Shown here: positions 37,707 through 46,861 of the stretch, piece by piece
Numbering within the stretch: position 1 is the first letter of the stretch
Layout: every line of letters starts with the position of its first letter
DNA from: Desulfovibrio sp. JC022
GTDB lineage: Bacteria; Desulfobacterota; Desulfovibrionia; Desulfovibrionales; Desulfovibrionaceae
Assembly (NCBI RefSeq): GCF_010470665.1
Contig: NZ_VOPZ01000007.1
Coordinates: 295,106-359,105 of the forward strand
DNA: 64,000 nucleotides
Reading direction: 5' to 3'
Translations under genes and position numbers: made by a program
Notes under the pieces: model-generated
The model's input: the letters and a program-made list of their open reading frames with translations, nothing else
What the model was told of the DNA's origin: nothing
The model's database searches: none

Positions 37707-38270
37707 TTACTTCTTAGGCGGCAAAGAACAAGACTCGCTACAGCAGGTGCCTTGCAGGAATCCGGTGTAGGTGTAGAAAATCCTTTCGATCTTGGTACGC
37801 TTTTCGGCTGGAAGCGGTTCACGTTTGTAATCTGCGGTCATTTTCAGCAGATCTTCATAGTGCGGTACTGATTTCATACCGTGGGCCAGAGTCTTGCCGG
37901 AAATGGCATCCAGCAGAAAGGCATCCATGGAATCGGAAATAACCACGTAAGGAACCGGACCGCCCTGAAAAAGTTTACCCGCGCAGACGGCCTCGCGCTC
38001 ATAACTACCCACATCCCCGGCGCAGAACATGACCAGCATGATCGGCAGGCCGTCTTTATCATGGATAACAAGGTCGATGGTGCGGCACATTTCCTCGCCA
38101 TCTATATCAAAACAGAGGTCGATCTTGGCTTTCAGGGAATCTTTGGGGTAGCCGAGCTCTTCCACCAGCAACTTTGCCAGTGCCTGACGGAATTCCTCGT
38201 AAGTGGTCTCTTCTATTTCTTCACCACTCAAATAATCGCGCAATGTTCCACCCATACTTGTTTCATGCAT
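37707..38270 (-). CDS. HsdR N-terminal-like (HSDR_N_2) nuclease-fold protein
   Basis: 187 residues. The central part (about 40-130) has the PD-(D/E)XK-like order IDLCFDIDGEEM, TIDLVIHDKDG, PIMLVMFCAG, resembling the stand-alone family with a type I restriction HsdR N-terminal fold. The usual ExK is not evident (MFCAG), so nuclease activity is doubtful. The tail has a Cys cluster (GTCCSESC). No methylase or specificity gene is near, so this is not a restriction system. Its ribosome site GGAG, 7 bases from ATG 38270, lies in the end of repeat copy 3. Confidence 0.7.
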   Translation of the reverse strand: MHETSMGGTLRDYLSGEEIEETTYEEFRQALAKLLVEELGYPKDSLKAKIDLCFDIDGEEMCRTIDLVIHDKDGLPIMLVMFCAGDVGSYEREAVCAGKLFQGGPVPYVVISDSMDAFLLDAISGKTLAHGMKSVPHYEDLLKMTADYKREPLPAEKRTKIERIFYTYTGFLQGTCCSESCSLPPKK

Positions 38271-38276
38271 ATAATT

Positions 38277-38395
38277 GCTCCGGCGGCCCTGCGGGGCTTA
38301 TTTTGATGCGCTACGCGCTTTTGATTAAATTGACCTCGCCTCCGGCGGCTTAAACCCTTTTCCAAAAGGGTTTAAGAATCCCAAAACGTTTTAAT
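38277..38395 (+). repeat. Dispersed palindromic repeat, copy 3
   Basis: GCTCCGGCGGCCC, then GATGCGCTACGCGCTTTTGA as in copy 1, CCTCCGGCGGC, the perfect palindrome TTAAACCCTTTT-CC-AAAAGGGTTTAA (38350-38375), and GAATCCCAAAACGTTTTAAT. It begins 6 bases from the start codon of the minus-strand gene. Confidence 0.88.
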
Positions 38396-38464
38396 CAGGG
38401 AAGTCGTCATTGGCTTCTTAATTTATTCCATAATTATATAAGCATGCTGGGTTGTTGTGCAAGG

Positions 38465-38556
38465 GAATAAAAACAAAAGAAGGGTTGACGACCTGCCAAT
38501 CAAGTCGCCCGCCCTTCTTTATCCTTGAAGCACAACTCCCTGTGAGTCATGCAATC
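38465..38556 (-). ncRNA. Candidate small RNA with own promoter and terminator
   Basis: On the minus strand TTGCGA (38591-38586), 17-base spacer, TAATAT (38568-38563) predicts a start near 38556. A hairpin AAAGAAGGG/CCCTTCTTT (38520-38512 with 38484-38476, plus inner CGAC/GTCG) then TTGTTTTTATT follows. The RNA would be about 90 bases with no open frame. It lies between repeat copy 3 and the feo promoter. Confidence 0.35.
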
Positions 38557-38725
38557 GTCTTTATATTAAAATCTTTGGAAAGCTTTCGCAAGCTTTGCCA
38601 ATGACAGAATTACTACCAATTAATCAGGTCCACATAATTTCGGTCAAGATCCTAATCACAATTGAAAATTAATTTCATTTTCTTCTTGACGCATATTCCA
38701 TACTCAGATAGTCAGAAATCTTGTT

Positions 38726-38744
38726 GACAATGATTTTCAATGTC
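38726..38744 (+). promoter_or_regulatory. Fur-box-like palindrome over the feoAB promoter
   Basis: GACAATGATTTTCAATGTC, a 19-bp near palindrome with the ATGATTTTCA core of Fur sites, overlapping a -35-like TTGACA (38724-38729). A second similar stretch TGAAAATTAATTTCA lies further upstream near 38664. Fur control of iron uptake fits established knowledge. Confidence 0.65.
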
Positions 38745-38788
38745 TAATTCAAGAATAGATCAACAGTCATTAATATACGGAGACACAA

Positions 38789-39025
38789 ATGACTAAAAAC
38801 ATAAATCTTTCCAAGATACTTGAAGGCCGTACTTACGCAGTTCTCGGTTTTGAAACCGAAACTTCCGAATACTCCCAGAAGCTTCGTAAAATGGGCTTTG
38901 TTGAAGGCACCAAAATTGCCCTCGCACCTATCAAAATTTCCGACCCCATGATTTTTGAAATCCGGGGTAGCCGCATAGCCCTGCGCAAACAAGAAGCTGA
39001 TCAGATCAAAGTAGAGGAATTATAG
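38789..39025 (+). CDS. feoA: Ferrous iron transport protein A
   Basis: 78 residues, single FeoA SH3-like domain: YAVLGFETETSEYSQKLRKM, GFVEGTKIALAPI, and FEIRGSRIALRKQEADQI. It is the small cytoplasmic partner of FeoB, two bases ahead of it. CGGAG lies upstream of ATG 38789. Controlled by the Fur-like site upstream (inference). Confidence 0.93.
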   Translation: MTKNINLSKILEGRTYAVLGFETETSEYSQKLRKMGFVEGTKIALAPIKISDPMIFEIRGSRIALRKQEADQIKVEEL

Positions 39026-39027
39026 TC

Positions 39028-41154
39028 ATGCATAAAATAGAAAGAATTGCCATTGCGGGCGTGCCCAACAGCGGTAAGACTACCCTCTTCAACGCATTGA
39101 CCGGTGCCCGCCAGAAAGTCGGTAACTGGCCCGGCGTTACTGTAGAAAAAATTGAAGGCACTTTTTCACTTTCCGGTGCCAAGGTTGAGCTTGTAGACCT
39201 GCCCGGAACCTACAACCTTAGCCCTGATACCGAAGACCAGAAGGTAGCTGAGCGCGTTATCCGCAGCGGCGAATACGACATGATCGTCAACGTTGTTGAT
39301 GCCACCAACCTTTCCCGCAACCTGTTCCTGACCATGGATCTCAAGGAACGCACCGACCAGATCGTTATCCTGCTGAACATGCTTGATGTTGCCGAAAGCG
39401 AAGGAATCGATGTTGATGTGGATAAACTGAGCAAAGAGTTGGGAGTTCCGGTTATTCCGGTGATCGCAGTAGACAAGAACTCCGTCGCCAAAGCAGTGGA
39501 AGCCCTTGCCTTGGAGTCACAGAATCTCCCGGAGCACGACTCGCATCCAACCCGTCAGGAAGTGATGGACACGGTTGAAAAATACAACCACATCGACACC
39601 ATCTACTCCAAAGTTCTCAAAGAGAAAAAAGACCGCAGCCAGAACTTCACCAACCGGGTGGACAACATCGTCATGAACAAGTTCGCGGCTATCCCCGTGT
39701 TTCTTCTTTCCATGTTCCTGACCTTCTGGTTCGCCATCGGCCTCGGTTCTGTTTTCATCGACTTTTTCGACATCATGGCCGGACTGATTTTTATCGACAT
39801 TCCCGCAGACCTGCTTAGCACGATGGGTGCGCCTGAATGGGTCAGCGTAACACTTGGCGGCATCGGTGCCGGTATCCAGACTGTTGCCACCTTTATTCCG
39901 GTTGTATTCTTCATGTTCCTCGCGCTGGCGATCCTTGAAGACTTCGGCTACATGGCCCGCGTTGCAGTTGTTGCCGACCGTTTCATGCGCAAAATAGGCT
40001 TGCCCGGATCAGCCTTCATCCCCATGGTTGTAGGCTTCGGTTGTACCGTTCCTGCTGTTATGGCTGCCAGAACCCTTACTTCAAAGCGTGACCGTTTCAT
40101 GACCATTTTCATGGCCCCGTTCATGTCCTGCGGCGCACGTCTGCCTGTTTACGCCCTCTTTTGCGTAGCCCTGTTCGGCGCATATTCCGGGCTGGCTGTA
40201 TTCCTTATTTACCTTTCCGGGCTGGCCATGGCTATTTTTACCGGCTTCCTGCTTAAAAACACCCTTTTCAAAGGAACAGCATCCCACTTCGTAATGGATC
40301 TTCCCCTTTACCACATTCCCAGAATCAGCGCGGTTTTCAAAAGCGCGTGGCTGCGTATGAAAGGTTTTGTCAAACGTGCTGGTGTAATCGTTGTCACCGC
40401 TGTTTTCATACTCTCCATGCTCAACTCTGTAGGTATCGATAACGGGCAGCTGACCTTCGGTAACGAGGATTCCCAGAACTCTGTACTCTCCATAGCCGGG
40501 AAATCCATTTCCCCTATCTTCAAGCCCATGGGTATTGAAGAAGAAAACTGGCCTGCATCCGTAGCACTATTCACCGGACTCTTCGCTAAGGAAGCAATCG
40601 TCGGAACTGTAAACTCACTCTACGCTTCCATGGATGAAGCTGCATCTGCTCCTGATACCGAAGCCGCAGCCGAAGAGGAAGGCGGGCTAGATATCGGCGG
40701 AGCAGTTAATGAAGCATTCGGCACTGTAATGGATGGCCTTGTAGGTGTAGTAACCTCTGTGGATCTGCTCGGAATCGGACTGATCAGCGAAGACAGCGCA
40801 ACCGTATCCGAAGAAATCGGTGCAGATGCTTCAGTATACAAGCACCTTGCAGCTAACTTCACCGTGTACTCCGCCTTTGCCTACCTGCTCTTTGTACTCA
40901 TGTACTTCCCCTGCCTTGCGGTTATCGGAGCCACCAGACAGGAAATGGGCGGCTTCTACTCCGCAGTAATGGCAATGTACTGCACCGCACTGGGCTGGTC
41001 AGTATCCACCTTGTTCTATCAGATCGCTGAAGGCAGAAATCCTCTCTACATGGGAATCGCAGTTGCTATTCTTGGAGGAATTTACGGCACGCTTAAATAT
41101 CTGGGCAGTAAAGAAGTAGAGGAAGAACCTCAGCTTAGGCCTTTGAATTTGTAA
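39028..41154 (+). CDS. feoB: Ferrous iron transporter FeoB
   Basis: Inner-membrane Fe(II) uptake protein with an N-terminal G domain, 708 residues. G1 GVPNSGKTTLFNAL, G3 DLPGTYNL, G4-like LNMLDVAE are present; the GDI helix region follows, then about eight or more membrane helices with Gate motifs (GFGCTVPAVMAARTL, FMSCGARLPVYALF). Between late helices there is an Ala/Glu-rich soluble insertion (about 535-600, TEAAAEEEGG). Second gene of feoAB. No FeoC follows; a terminator ends the operon. Confidence 0.96.
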   Translation: MHKIERIAIAGVPNSGKTTLFNALTGARQKVGNWPGVTVEKIEGTFSLSGAKVELVDLPGTYNLSPDTEDQKVAERVIRSGEYDMIVNVVDATNLSRNLFLTMDLKERTDQIVILLNMLDVAESEGIDVDVDKLSKELGVPVIPVIAVDKNSVAKAVEALALESQNLPEHDSHPTRQEVMDTVEKYNHIDTIYSKVLKEKKDRSQNFTNRVDNIVMNKFAAIPVFLLSMFLTFWFAIGLGSVFIDFFDIMAGLIFIDIPADLLSTMGAPEWVSVTLGGIGAGIQTVATFIPVVFFMFLALAILEDFGYMARVAVVADRFMRKIGLPGSAFIPMVVGFGCTVPAVMAARTLTSKRDRFMTIFMAPFMSCGARLPVYALFCVALFGAYSGLAVFLIYLSGLAMAIFTGFLLKNTLFKGTASHFVMDLPLYHIPRISAVFKSAWLRMKGFVKRAGVIVVTAVFILSMLNSVGIDNGQLTFGNEDSQNSVLSIAGKSISPIFKPMGIEEENWPASVALFTGLFAKEAIVGTVNSLYASMDEAASAPDTEAAAEEEGGLDIGGAVNEAFGTVMDGLVGVVTSVDLLGIGLISEDSATVSEEIGADASVYKHLAANFTVYSAFAYLLFVLMYFPCLAVIGATRQEMGGFYSAVMAMYCTALGWSVSTLFYQIAEGRNPLYMGIAVAILGGIYGTLKYLGSKEVEEEPQLRPLNL

Positions 41155-41180
41155 TTTAGCACCATCCCCACCCTGAAAGA

Positions 41181-41215
41181 AAGCGGAGATCTGTAACCCA
41201 GACCTCCGCTTTTTT
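41181..41215 (+). terminator. Terminator of feoAB
   Basis: AGCGGAG-A-TCTG pairs with CAGA-C-CTCCGCT (41182-41210, one mismatch), then T6. Confidence 0.88.
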
Positions 41216-41296
41216 ATGGCAAGAACTATAATCAATATGAACCGCCGAACAACCAATTTCCTTCCCTCGACGAAATCTGCTAAAGGGTATCCCGTT

Positions 41297-41989
41297 ATGA
41301 TAAAAAAGATACCGACACGAAAGTTTTCCAAGAAGCAATTAGCCATAATCAGCACTCTACTGGTGTTAATCTTAATATTGAGCAGATACAATAATGTACG
41401 CATCAGTAACGACCTTACACCAGATATGTTCATTGGCCCTGCACCGGGTAAAACTATTGCTTTCGACAATCCCGGAGGAATTATTTCTAAACGAACCTGT
41501 CTCGGAGTTTCTGCAGACGGAGTGTACACCATGGAAGAAAGACTTATTTTTCCTCCCCCACCATTCCCGATAGATCCTCAGGCAAAAGAAGTGCCTACTA
41601 AATACCCGGAAGGTTACACTCCCCTTCCTATTAAAAACAATGAACTGGTCACCCGATATACGCAACAAGCTGTGGGCACAAAGATAATCTACAAGGAAAT
41701 TTCCCCAAATACAGAAGAAGGAATCACCTTAGACCTTGCAATGAACGGACCGGATTACAAAAAAGAACACAAACCGGGTAAAAAGAAATATACAAGCAGG
41801 ATAATAGAAGAAAGCGAAGAGGTGGTACTTGGCAAAAAACGGCGGATTCTACTTATCGAAGTTATGGAAGGCTACTATTCACCGACAACAAAAGTATTCA
41901 CCTTCGCATCAGGACTGGGCATGATTCGGGGCGAGTATAGATTTATGGGATTTACTATTGATACGCTGGTTGAGTTACGAGAAGATTAA
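41297..41989 (+). CDS. Membrane-anchored protein of unknown function
   Basis: 230 residues from ATG 41297, with AAAGGG 9 bases before. The frame extends to 41216, but that start lies in the feoB terminator. N-terminal basic stretch, then one helix (about 15-31, LAIISTLLVLILIL), then an extracytoplasmic part with a Pro-rich segment FPPPPFPIDP and a basic patch KKEHKPGKKKY. No family recognised; the end is probably a beta-rich fold (RGEYRFMGFTIDTLVEL). No partner is evident; a convergent terminator separates it from nuoN. Confidence 0.72.
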   Translation: MIKKIPTRKFSKKQLAIISTLLVLILILSRYNNVRISNDLTPDMFIGPAPGKTIAFDNPGGIISKRTCLGVSADGVYTMEERLIFPPPPFPIDPQAKEVPTKYPEGYTPLPIKNNELVTRYTQQAVGTKIIYKEISPNTEEGITLDLAMNGPDYKKEHKPGKKKYTSRIIEESEEVVLGKKRRILLIEVMEGYYSPTTKVFTFASGLGMIRGEYRFMGFTIDTLVELRED

Positions 41990-42035
41990 TTATCGCGCAT
42001 ATTGACCCAATTACCCCAACATAAATTTCACAGTA

Positions 42036-42069
42036 AAACGCCCCCCTGCCAGATGACAGAGGGGCGTTT
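42036..42069. terminator. Bidirectional terminator between the unknown gene and the nuo operon end
   Basis: AAACGCCCC (42036-42044) pairs with GGGGCGTTT (42061-42069), with further CTG/CAG pairs inside. T-rich on the minus-strand side (GTTTTAC). It ends the nuo operon. Confidence 0.85.
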
Positions 42070-42097
42070 CAATTTCTTAATTTTTAATCAACAAACC

Positions 42098-43519
42098 TTA
42101 CGGCACAACACTCCCAACCTTCAACGCGAAATCAAACACGCCCGCGGGCATCATGCCTAGTCCCAGCACCAGCAGGGAAAGCAGAGCCGCCCCGGCGAAG
42201 CTGAATACGGAAGTGTCCGGCAGAGGCAGATCCTCGGCAGCATCCTTGGTATAGGCATGGCGAACCAATCCCAGATAGTAGTAAATAGAAATGGCAGTGT
42301 TAATCCCGGCGATAATGATCAGCCAGTTGTAGCCATGATTCCAGCCTGAGGAAAACAGGAACAGCTTGCCCATGAATCCTGCCATGGGTGGCAGGCCGAC
42401 TAATGCGAAAGCTCCAACAGCCAAGGCAAAAGCAAGGGCCGGTGCACGCTTGTGTAACCCATTCAGGTCATCCAGTTGCAAGTTACGTCCATCCACGGAT
42501 ACGCGGCTGACCACCCAGAAACAGGTCAGGTTCATTGCCACGTAAGCCAGTGCGTAAAATGACGCGGCAGCAAGTCCTTCGGCAGTGCCGGAAACAAGTC
42601 CGATCATAATGTAACCCGCATGGGCAACTGAGGAATACCCGAGGATACGTTTCACATCCTTTTGAGCCAATGCGGCAAGGTTACCGAAGGTCATGGACAA
42701 GGCACCCAGTACGGCGATCACGGTTGTGATATCGTAACCGGGCTTGAACATGGCTGCGAGGCGTATCAGGATTACCACCGCACCGAGCTTGGGCAGGGTT
42801 GCCACAAAAGCGGCAGTTTCGTTGCTTGCACCCTCGTAAACGTCCGGGCACCAGAAGTGAAACGGAAACAGAGCCAGCTTATAAAACATACCCAGCAAGA
42901 ACAATCCCATGCCAGTTACAGCCATGGGTGCGGCCTCGAAAGACCATGTCTTCTGGACCAGTTCCGCAAGGTAGGTAGTGTGCATTCCGGCAAGGATGTA
43001 GGAAAATCCGTACAAGGCAAGTGCCGTGGATACCGCGCCGAACATGATATACTTAATTGCCGCTTCAGCCGCGCCTTTGTCCTTGGCCCTAAGTGCGATG
43101 ATCGCATAAAGGGCATAAGATGAAAGCTCCAGCGCAAGATACATGGTGATCAGCTCCACGGATGAAGCCAGCATCATGAGTCCCCATGCGCTGATGGCGA
43201 GAAAAAGGAAATAGTCGGACCTTTTTTCGGTCACCAAAGTGGGCTGTCGGGTGGCATTAAATATCGTCACACTAAAGCCGATGGCTATGGCTACCTTAAA
43301 AAACTGCGAAAGCGGATCAATCTGATAGGCCCCATGAAAGAACAACCCTTCCTGCCCGACAGAGAGCAGAGAGACCGCAATCGGCAAAAGAGACGCAATG
43401 GGCAGCCAGACACCGACCTTATGGCGCATCCGCTCACTGCCTACCGCCTGCACAAACAACAGGGCAATAATCAGGAACATGGAAAGTTCCGGCATGAAAG
43501 GATATGGATTCACATTCAT
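42098..43519 (-). CDS. nuoN: Complex I membrane subunit N
   Basis: Antiporter-like proton-pumping subunit, 473 residues, about fourteen helices. The key membrane Glu lies in ITMYLALELSSYALYAI, a Lys in YKLALFPFHFWCPDVYEGA, and AALAQKDVKRILGYSSVAHAGY is the usual broken-helix region. Last gene of the nuo operon, 18 bases after nuoM. Length matches E. coli NuoN (485). Confidence 0.95.
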   Translation of the reverse strand: MNVNPYPFMPELSMFLIIALLFVQAVGSERMRHKVGVWLPIASLLPIAVSLLSVGQEGLFFHGAYQIDPLSQFFKVAIAIGFSVTIFNATRQPTLVTEKRSDYFLFLAISAWGLMMLASSVELITMYLALELSSYALYAIIALRAKDKGAAEAAIKYIMFGAVSTALALYGFSYILAGMHTTYLAELVQKTWSFEAAPMAVTGMGLFLLGMFYKLALFPFHFWCPDVYEGASNETAAFVATLPKLGAVVILIRLAAMFKPGYDITTVIAVLGALSMTFGNLAALAQKDVKRILGYSSVAHAGYIMIGLVSGTAEGLAAASFYALAYVAMNLTCFWVVSRVSVDGRNLQLDDLNGLHKRAPALAFALAVGAFALVGLPPMAGFMGKLFLFSSGWNHGYNWLIIIAGINTAISIYYYLGLVRHAYTKDAAEDLPLPDTSVFSFAGAALLSLLVLGLGMMPAGVFDFALKVGSVVP

Positions 43520-43537
43520 TTCAATATCTCCTGTTGC

Positions 43538-45073
43538 TTACTTCAAGATTCCCTTAAGGGAATTAAGTGCCATTTCCATGGGCCGTTCCTTTTCAATGGA
43601 AACAACCTTCGCCCCTTCCTTCACGTCCTTCTCCAGCTTGATGAGCGAGGCATCCATTACCTTAAAACAAAGCCCCGGTGCCAGACCGATATAAAGGACA
43701 AAAACAGCCGGAACGACCAGATAGGTCCATTCACGCAAGTTGAGGTCAGGCCATTGCTTCCATGAAGTCGGGCGGCCCCATGCGAGCTTGAGGGAAACCC
43801 GCAGCATGTAGGCTGCGGCAACCATGGCTCCGGGCACCATCAGTGCACCGATCCACGGATTTTGCTCAAACGCGCCCACAAAGACGAGAATCTCACCCAC
43901 AAAGCTGTTGGTTCCGGGAAAGCCGAAAGAGGACAACGCGAACAGCCCCCAGAAGAACATGTAGGCTGGCATGTATTTACCAAGACCTAAGTTATCTCCC
44001 AATTCACGGCTGTGACTGCGCTCGTAGACAGCACCGATCATCATAAACAGACCGCCGGTAGTTATCCCGTGGTTGAGCATCTGGAAGAGCGCGCCTTCCA
44101 GCCCGCGCTGATTGAAAAGAAATATGCCGAGAGTGACAAATCCCATATGGCCCACAGATGAGTAGGCAATAACTTTTTTTATGTCGTTCTGCCCGAGAGC
44201 CACAATCCCGCCGTACAGAATTCCGGCAATGGAAATGGCAATCATGAACGGGGCAAAGTATTCACTGGCTGCCGGAGTTAAGGGCAGATTGAAGCGTAAA
44301 AACCCGTAGGTTCCCATTTTCAAAAGCACAGAAGCCAGAATAACCGACCCGGCAGTGGGAGCCTGTACGTGCGCGGCTGGAAGCCATGTGTGGAACGGGA
44401 ACATTGGAACTTTAATCGCAAAAGCCAGTGCAAGGGCCAAAAATGCCCAGAACTGAAAACTGAAAGCAAAGTTCTGCTCCATGAGTTCGGGAATAGCGAA
44501 GGTTCCTCCGGCAACTCTGAAGGCAACAATTGCCACCAGCAGCAGTGCCGATCCTGCCAAGGTGTAGAGGAAGAACTTGAGCGATGCATAACGCTTCTCA
44601 GGTCCGCCCCAAACCGCGATAAGCAGATACATGGGCACCAGCATTGCTTCCCAGAATACGTAGAAAAGGACCAGATCAAGGGCGGTAAAAACTCCCACGC
44701 AGGCTGCGGTCATGAACAGCAGACAGAAATGGAATTCCTTAATCCTTGTAGTGATGTAGGTCCACGAACAAAGTACACAGAGCGGCAGCACAGCGATGGT
44801 TAAAATAATCATCAAAAAGCTGATGCCGTCGGTACCAAGGTAATATTCAACACCCCACTGCCCTACCCAATCCATCCTTTCCACAAACTGGAAAGCGGCG
44901 GATTCCAGTTTGAATCCGGCAAAGAGAGGGTACGAGAGCGCGAGTTCTATGACTGACACGACCAGAGTATAAATCCGCACTGTGTTCTCGCCACGGAGGA
45001 AAAAAAGTCCGATGGCCGCCAGCAGCGGAAAAAAGATCAGGACGGTCAGAACAGGATAAGCTACTTCTTGCAT
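43538..45073 (-). CDS. nuoM: Complex I membrane subunit M
   Basis: Antiporter-like subunit, 511 residues, about fourteen helices. Conserved Glu in LVLFYVFWEAMLVPMY, the KVPMFPFHTWLPAAHVQAP region with functional Lys/His, and GQNDIKKVIAYSSVGHMG are seen, as in NuoM. It lies 15 bases after the NuoL/MrpD-like gene and before nuoN. Confidence 0.95.
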   Translation of the reverse strand: MQEVAYPVLTVLIFFPLLAAIGLFFLRGENTVRIYTLVVSVIELALSYPLFAGFKLESAAFQFVERMDWVGQWGVEYYLGTDGISFLMIILTIAVLPLCVLCSWTYITTRIKEFHFCLLFMTAACVGVFTALDLVLFYVFWEAMLVPMYLLIAVWGGPEKRYASLKFFLYTLAGSALLLVAIVAFRVAGGTFAIPELMEQNFAFSFQFWAFLALALAFAIKVPMFPFHTWLPAAHVQAPTAGSVILASVLLKMGTYGFLRFNLPLTPAASEYFAPFMIAISIAGILYGGIVALGQNDIKKVIAYSSVGHMGFVTLGIFLFNQRGLEGALFQMLNHGITTGGLFMMIGAVYERSHSRELGDNLGLGKYMPAYMFFWGLFALSSFGFPGTNSFVGEILVFVGAFEQNPWIGALMVPGAMVAAAYMLRVSLKLAWGRPTSWKQWPDLNLREWTYLVVPAVFVLYIGLAPGLCFKVMDASLIKLEKDVKEGAKVVSIEKERPMEMALNSLKGILK

Positions 45074-45088
45074 TGCATTCTCTCCAGT

Positions 45089-46861
45089 TTATCCAAAGTA
45101 CCAGACAAGTCCGTAAACGCAGAGTGCGATAAACACAGCCAGCCCGAGGTAATCCTGCAAGCGTCCGGTCTGTATCTTCGCCCCTGTCCTGCCGATATCG
45201 CGTACGGTGTACGCGGTTCCGTCCACAACAGTATCAATACCCTTGCGGTCAAACCAAGATGAGCCGGCGGCGGAATCCATCAGCCACTTCAAACCGATCA
45301 CCCGATAAACGGTGGCCCATATTGAATCCGCCCAAGCGATGGGACGGCAGACAAAGAGCAGCCCCATATTACCGATGAAGCGGTAAAGCTTGTCAAAATC
45401 AAAGTTGCGTCCGTGATGCGGTACAATAACCTTGCGCATGATCCAGAACCCGGCTCCGGTAAAACCAAGCAGCATAGCCGCCTGCAACAGATGCCAAGGA
45501 GTATAAGGATCATATTCCACGGGGAACGGCAGCAGCTTATAGAGCATCTGGGGATAAACACCCTGCGCAAAGCAGAGGAAGGCCGCGATGCCCATGGCCA
45601 CATACATATTCTTTGGAATGGGATTTAACTTAATATCCGTCTTTGCGGGCTTACCCCAGAAAGCGAAGTACGGTAGCTTGATCCCCACCGAAAGGAACGT
45701 ACCCACTGCGGCAATCTCAAGCCCTACGGCAAGCAGGGTATGGTGTGATTCAGCAGCCCCGGTGATGGTCATTGTTTTACTTACAAATCCGTTGAAAAGC
45801 GGCATACCGGAAATGGAAACCGCCCCGACCATATAAAGCAGCATGACCACAGGCATCTTCCCGACCAGCCCGCCGAGGCGGTCAAGGTCAGCAGTGCCGA
45901 CAGCGTAGAGAATTGTTCCCACACTCATGAAGAGCAATCCTTTATAAAGGATGTGGGCATAAGCGTGAGCCACTGCGCCGTTAAGGCACATGGCTGTACC
46001 GATACCGATACCCGCGACCATGTAACCGACCTGAGAAACAATGTGGTAGGAAAGAATCCTGCGCGCGTTGTTCTCCATGGACGCGTAAAGCACTCCGTAG
46101 ACCGCCATGAATGTTCCGGCTACAGCCAGAGCATAGACCCCGGAGAATCCACGGGCCAGAACGTAAACTGCGGTCTTGGTGGTAAATGCGCACATGAATA
46201 CCGCGCCGGGAATAGTCGCTTCAGGATAGGCATCAGGCAGCCATGCGTGCAGAGGCACCACAGCGGCGTTGACGCAGAACCCGATCAGGATCAGCCAATC
46301 GTAATATTCCATGCCCTGCGGATCGACAGGCAGAAAGGCAAATGTGCCGATCTCGGAATAGCGAAGCAGCAGTCCGCCCAGCAGGAACAGCCCGCCGAGC
46401 ATATGGAACAGGAAGTACCTGAACCCTGCCGCACTGGAAGTCTTGGTACGGTGCAGCCAGACCAAGAAAGTGGAAGCCACAGCCATGAGTTCCCAGAAGA
46501 TGAACAGGGACAGATAATCGCCTGCAAAGACACAACCGAATGATCCGGCAACGTACAGGGCTGCCGCAGCATGATGCGCTTTGTCATCCATATGCAGGGC
46601 GTAAATCATGCCGATGAGTGACTGGATGGCAAAGACGTTGGCAAAAACCAACGACAGTTTATCCACCCTGCCCAGAACCAGCACATTGCCGAGATAGGGA
46701 ATGACCCCGAAGTTACCCAGCGTGGCAGTAAAAACCACTGCAATGGCGATCACCGGCGGTATAAGCAGCAGCCATTTCCAGTTCCTGCCCCGGAAGAACG
46801 GCAAAGCCATTGCCAGAGCGATAAAAGCCAGTGCCGGATGGAGAAAACCGTTAATGGTCAT
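45089..46861 (-). CDS. NuoL/MrpD-like antiporter subunit of complex I
   Basis: 590 residues. Antiporter-type motifs: SLFIFWELMAVASTFLVW (conserved Glu), VNAAVVPLHAWLPDAYPEA, and NARRILSYHIVSQVGYM. After the usual fourteen helices a C-terminal part (FDFDKLYRFIGN ... QTGRLQDYLGLAVFI) resembles the end of NuoL, but the order and length suggest an MrpD/Hyf-like relative. It takes the NuoL position before nuoM. It overlaps the small upstream gene by 11 bases, implying coupled translation. Confidence 0.85.
   Translation of the reverse strand: MTINGFLHPALAFIALAMALPFFRGRNWKWLLLIPPVIAIAVVFTATLGNFGVIPYLGNVLVLGRVDKLSLVFANVFAIQSLIGMIYALHMDDKAHHAAAALYVAGSFGCVFAGDYLSLFIFWELMAVASTFLVWLHRTKTSSAAGFRYFLFHMLGGLFLLGGLLLRYSEIGTFAFLPVDPQGMEYYDWLILIGFCVNAAVVPLHAWLPDAYPEATIPGAVFMCAFTTKTAVYVLARGFSGVYALAVAGTFMAVYGVLYASMENNARRILSYHIVSQVGYMVAGIGIGTAMCLNGAVAHAYAHILYKGLLFMSVGTILYAVGTADLDRLGGLVGKMPVVMLLYMVGAVSISGMPLFNGFVSKTMTITGAAESHHTLLAVGLEIAAVGTFLSVGIKLPYFAFWGKPAKTDIKLNPIPKNMYVAMGIAAFLCFAQGVYPQMLYKLLPFPVEYDPYTPWHLLQAAMLLGFTGAGFWIMRKVIVPHHGRNFDFDKLYRFIGNMGLLFVCRPIAWADSIWATVYRVIGLKWLMDSAAGSSWFDRKGIDTVVDGTAYTVRDIGRTGAKIQTGRLQDYLGLAVFIALCVYGLVWYFG

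Noticed and set aside
37707-38270. Restriction-modification system
   Set aside because: Only an HsdR-N-like fold is present, with no methylase or specificity gene and no clear nuclease ExK.
41216-41296. Longer start of the unknown anchored protein
   Set aside because: It would start in the feoB terminator T-run; the ATG at 41297 has AAAGGG.
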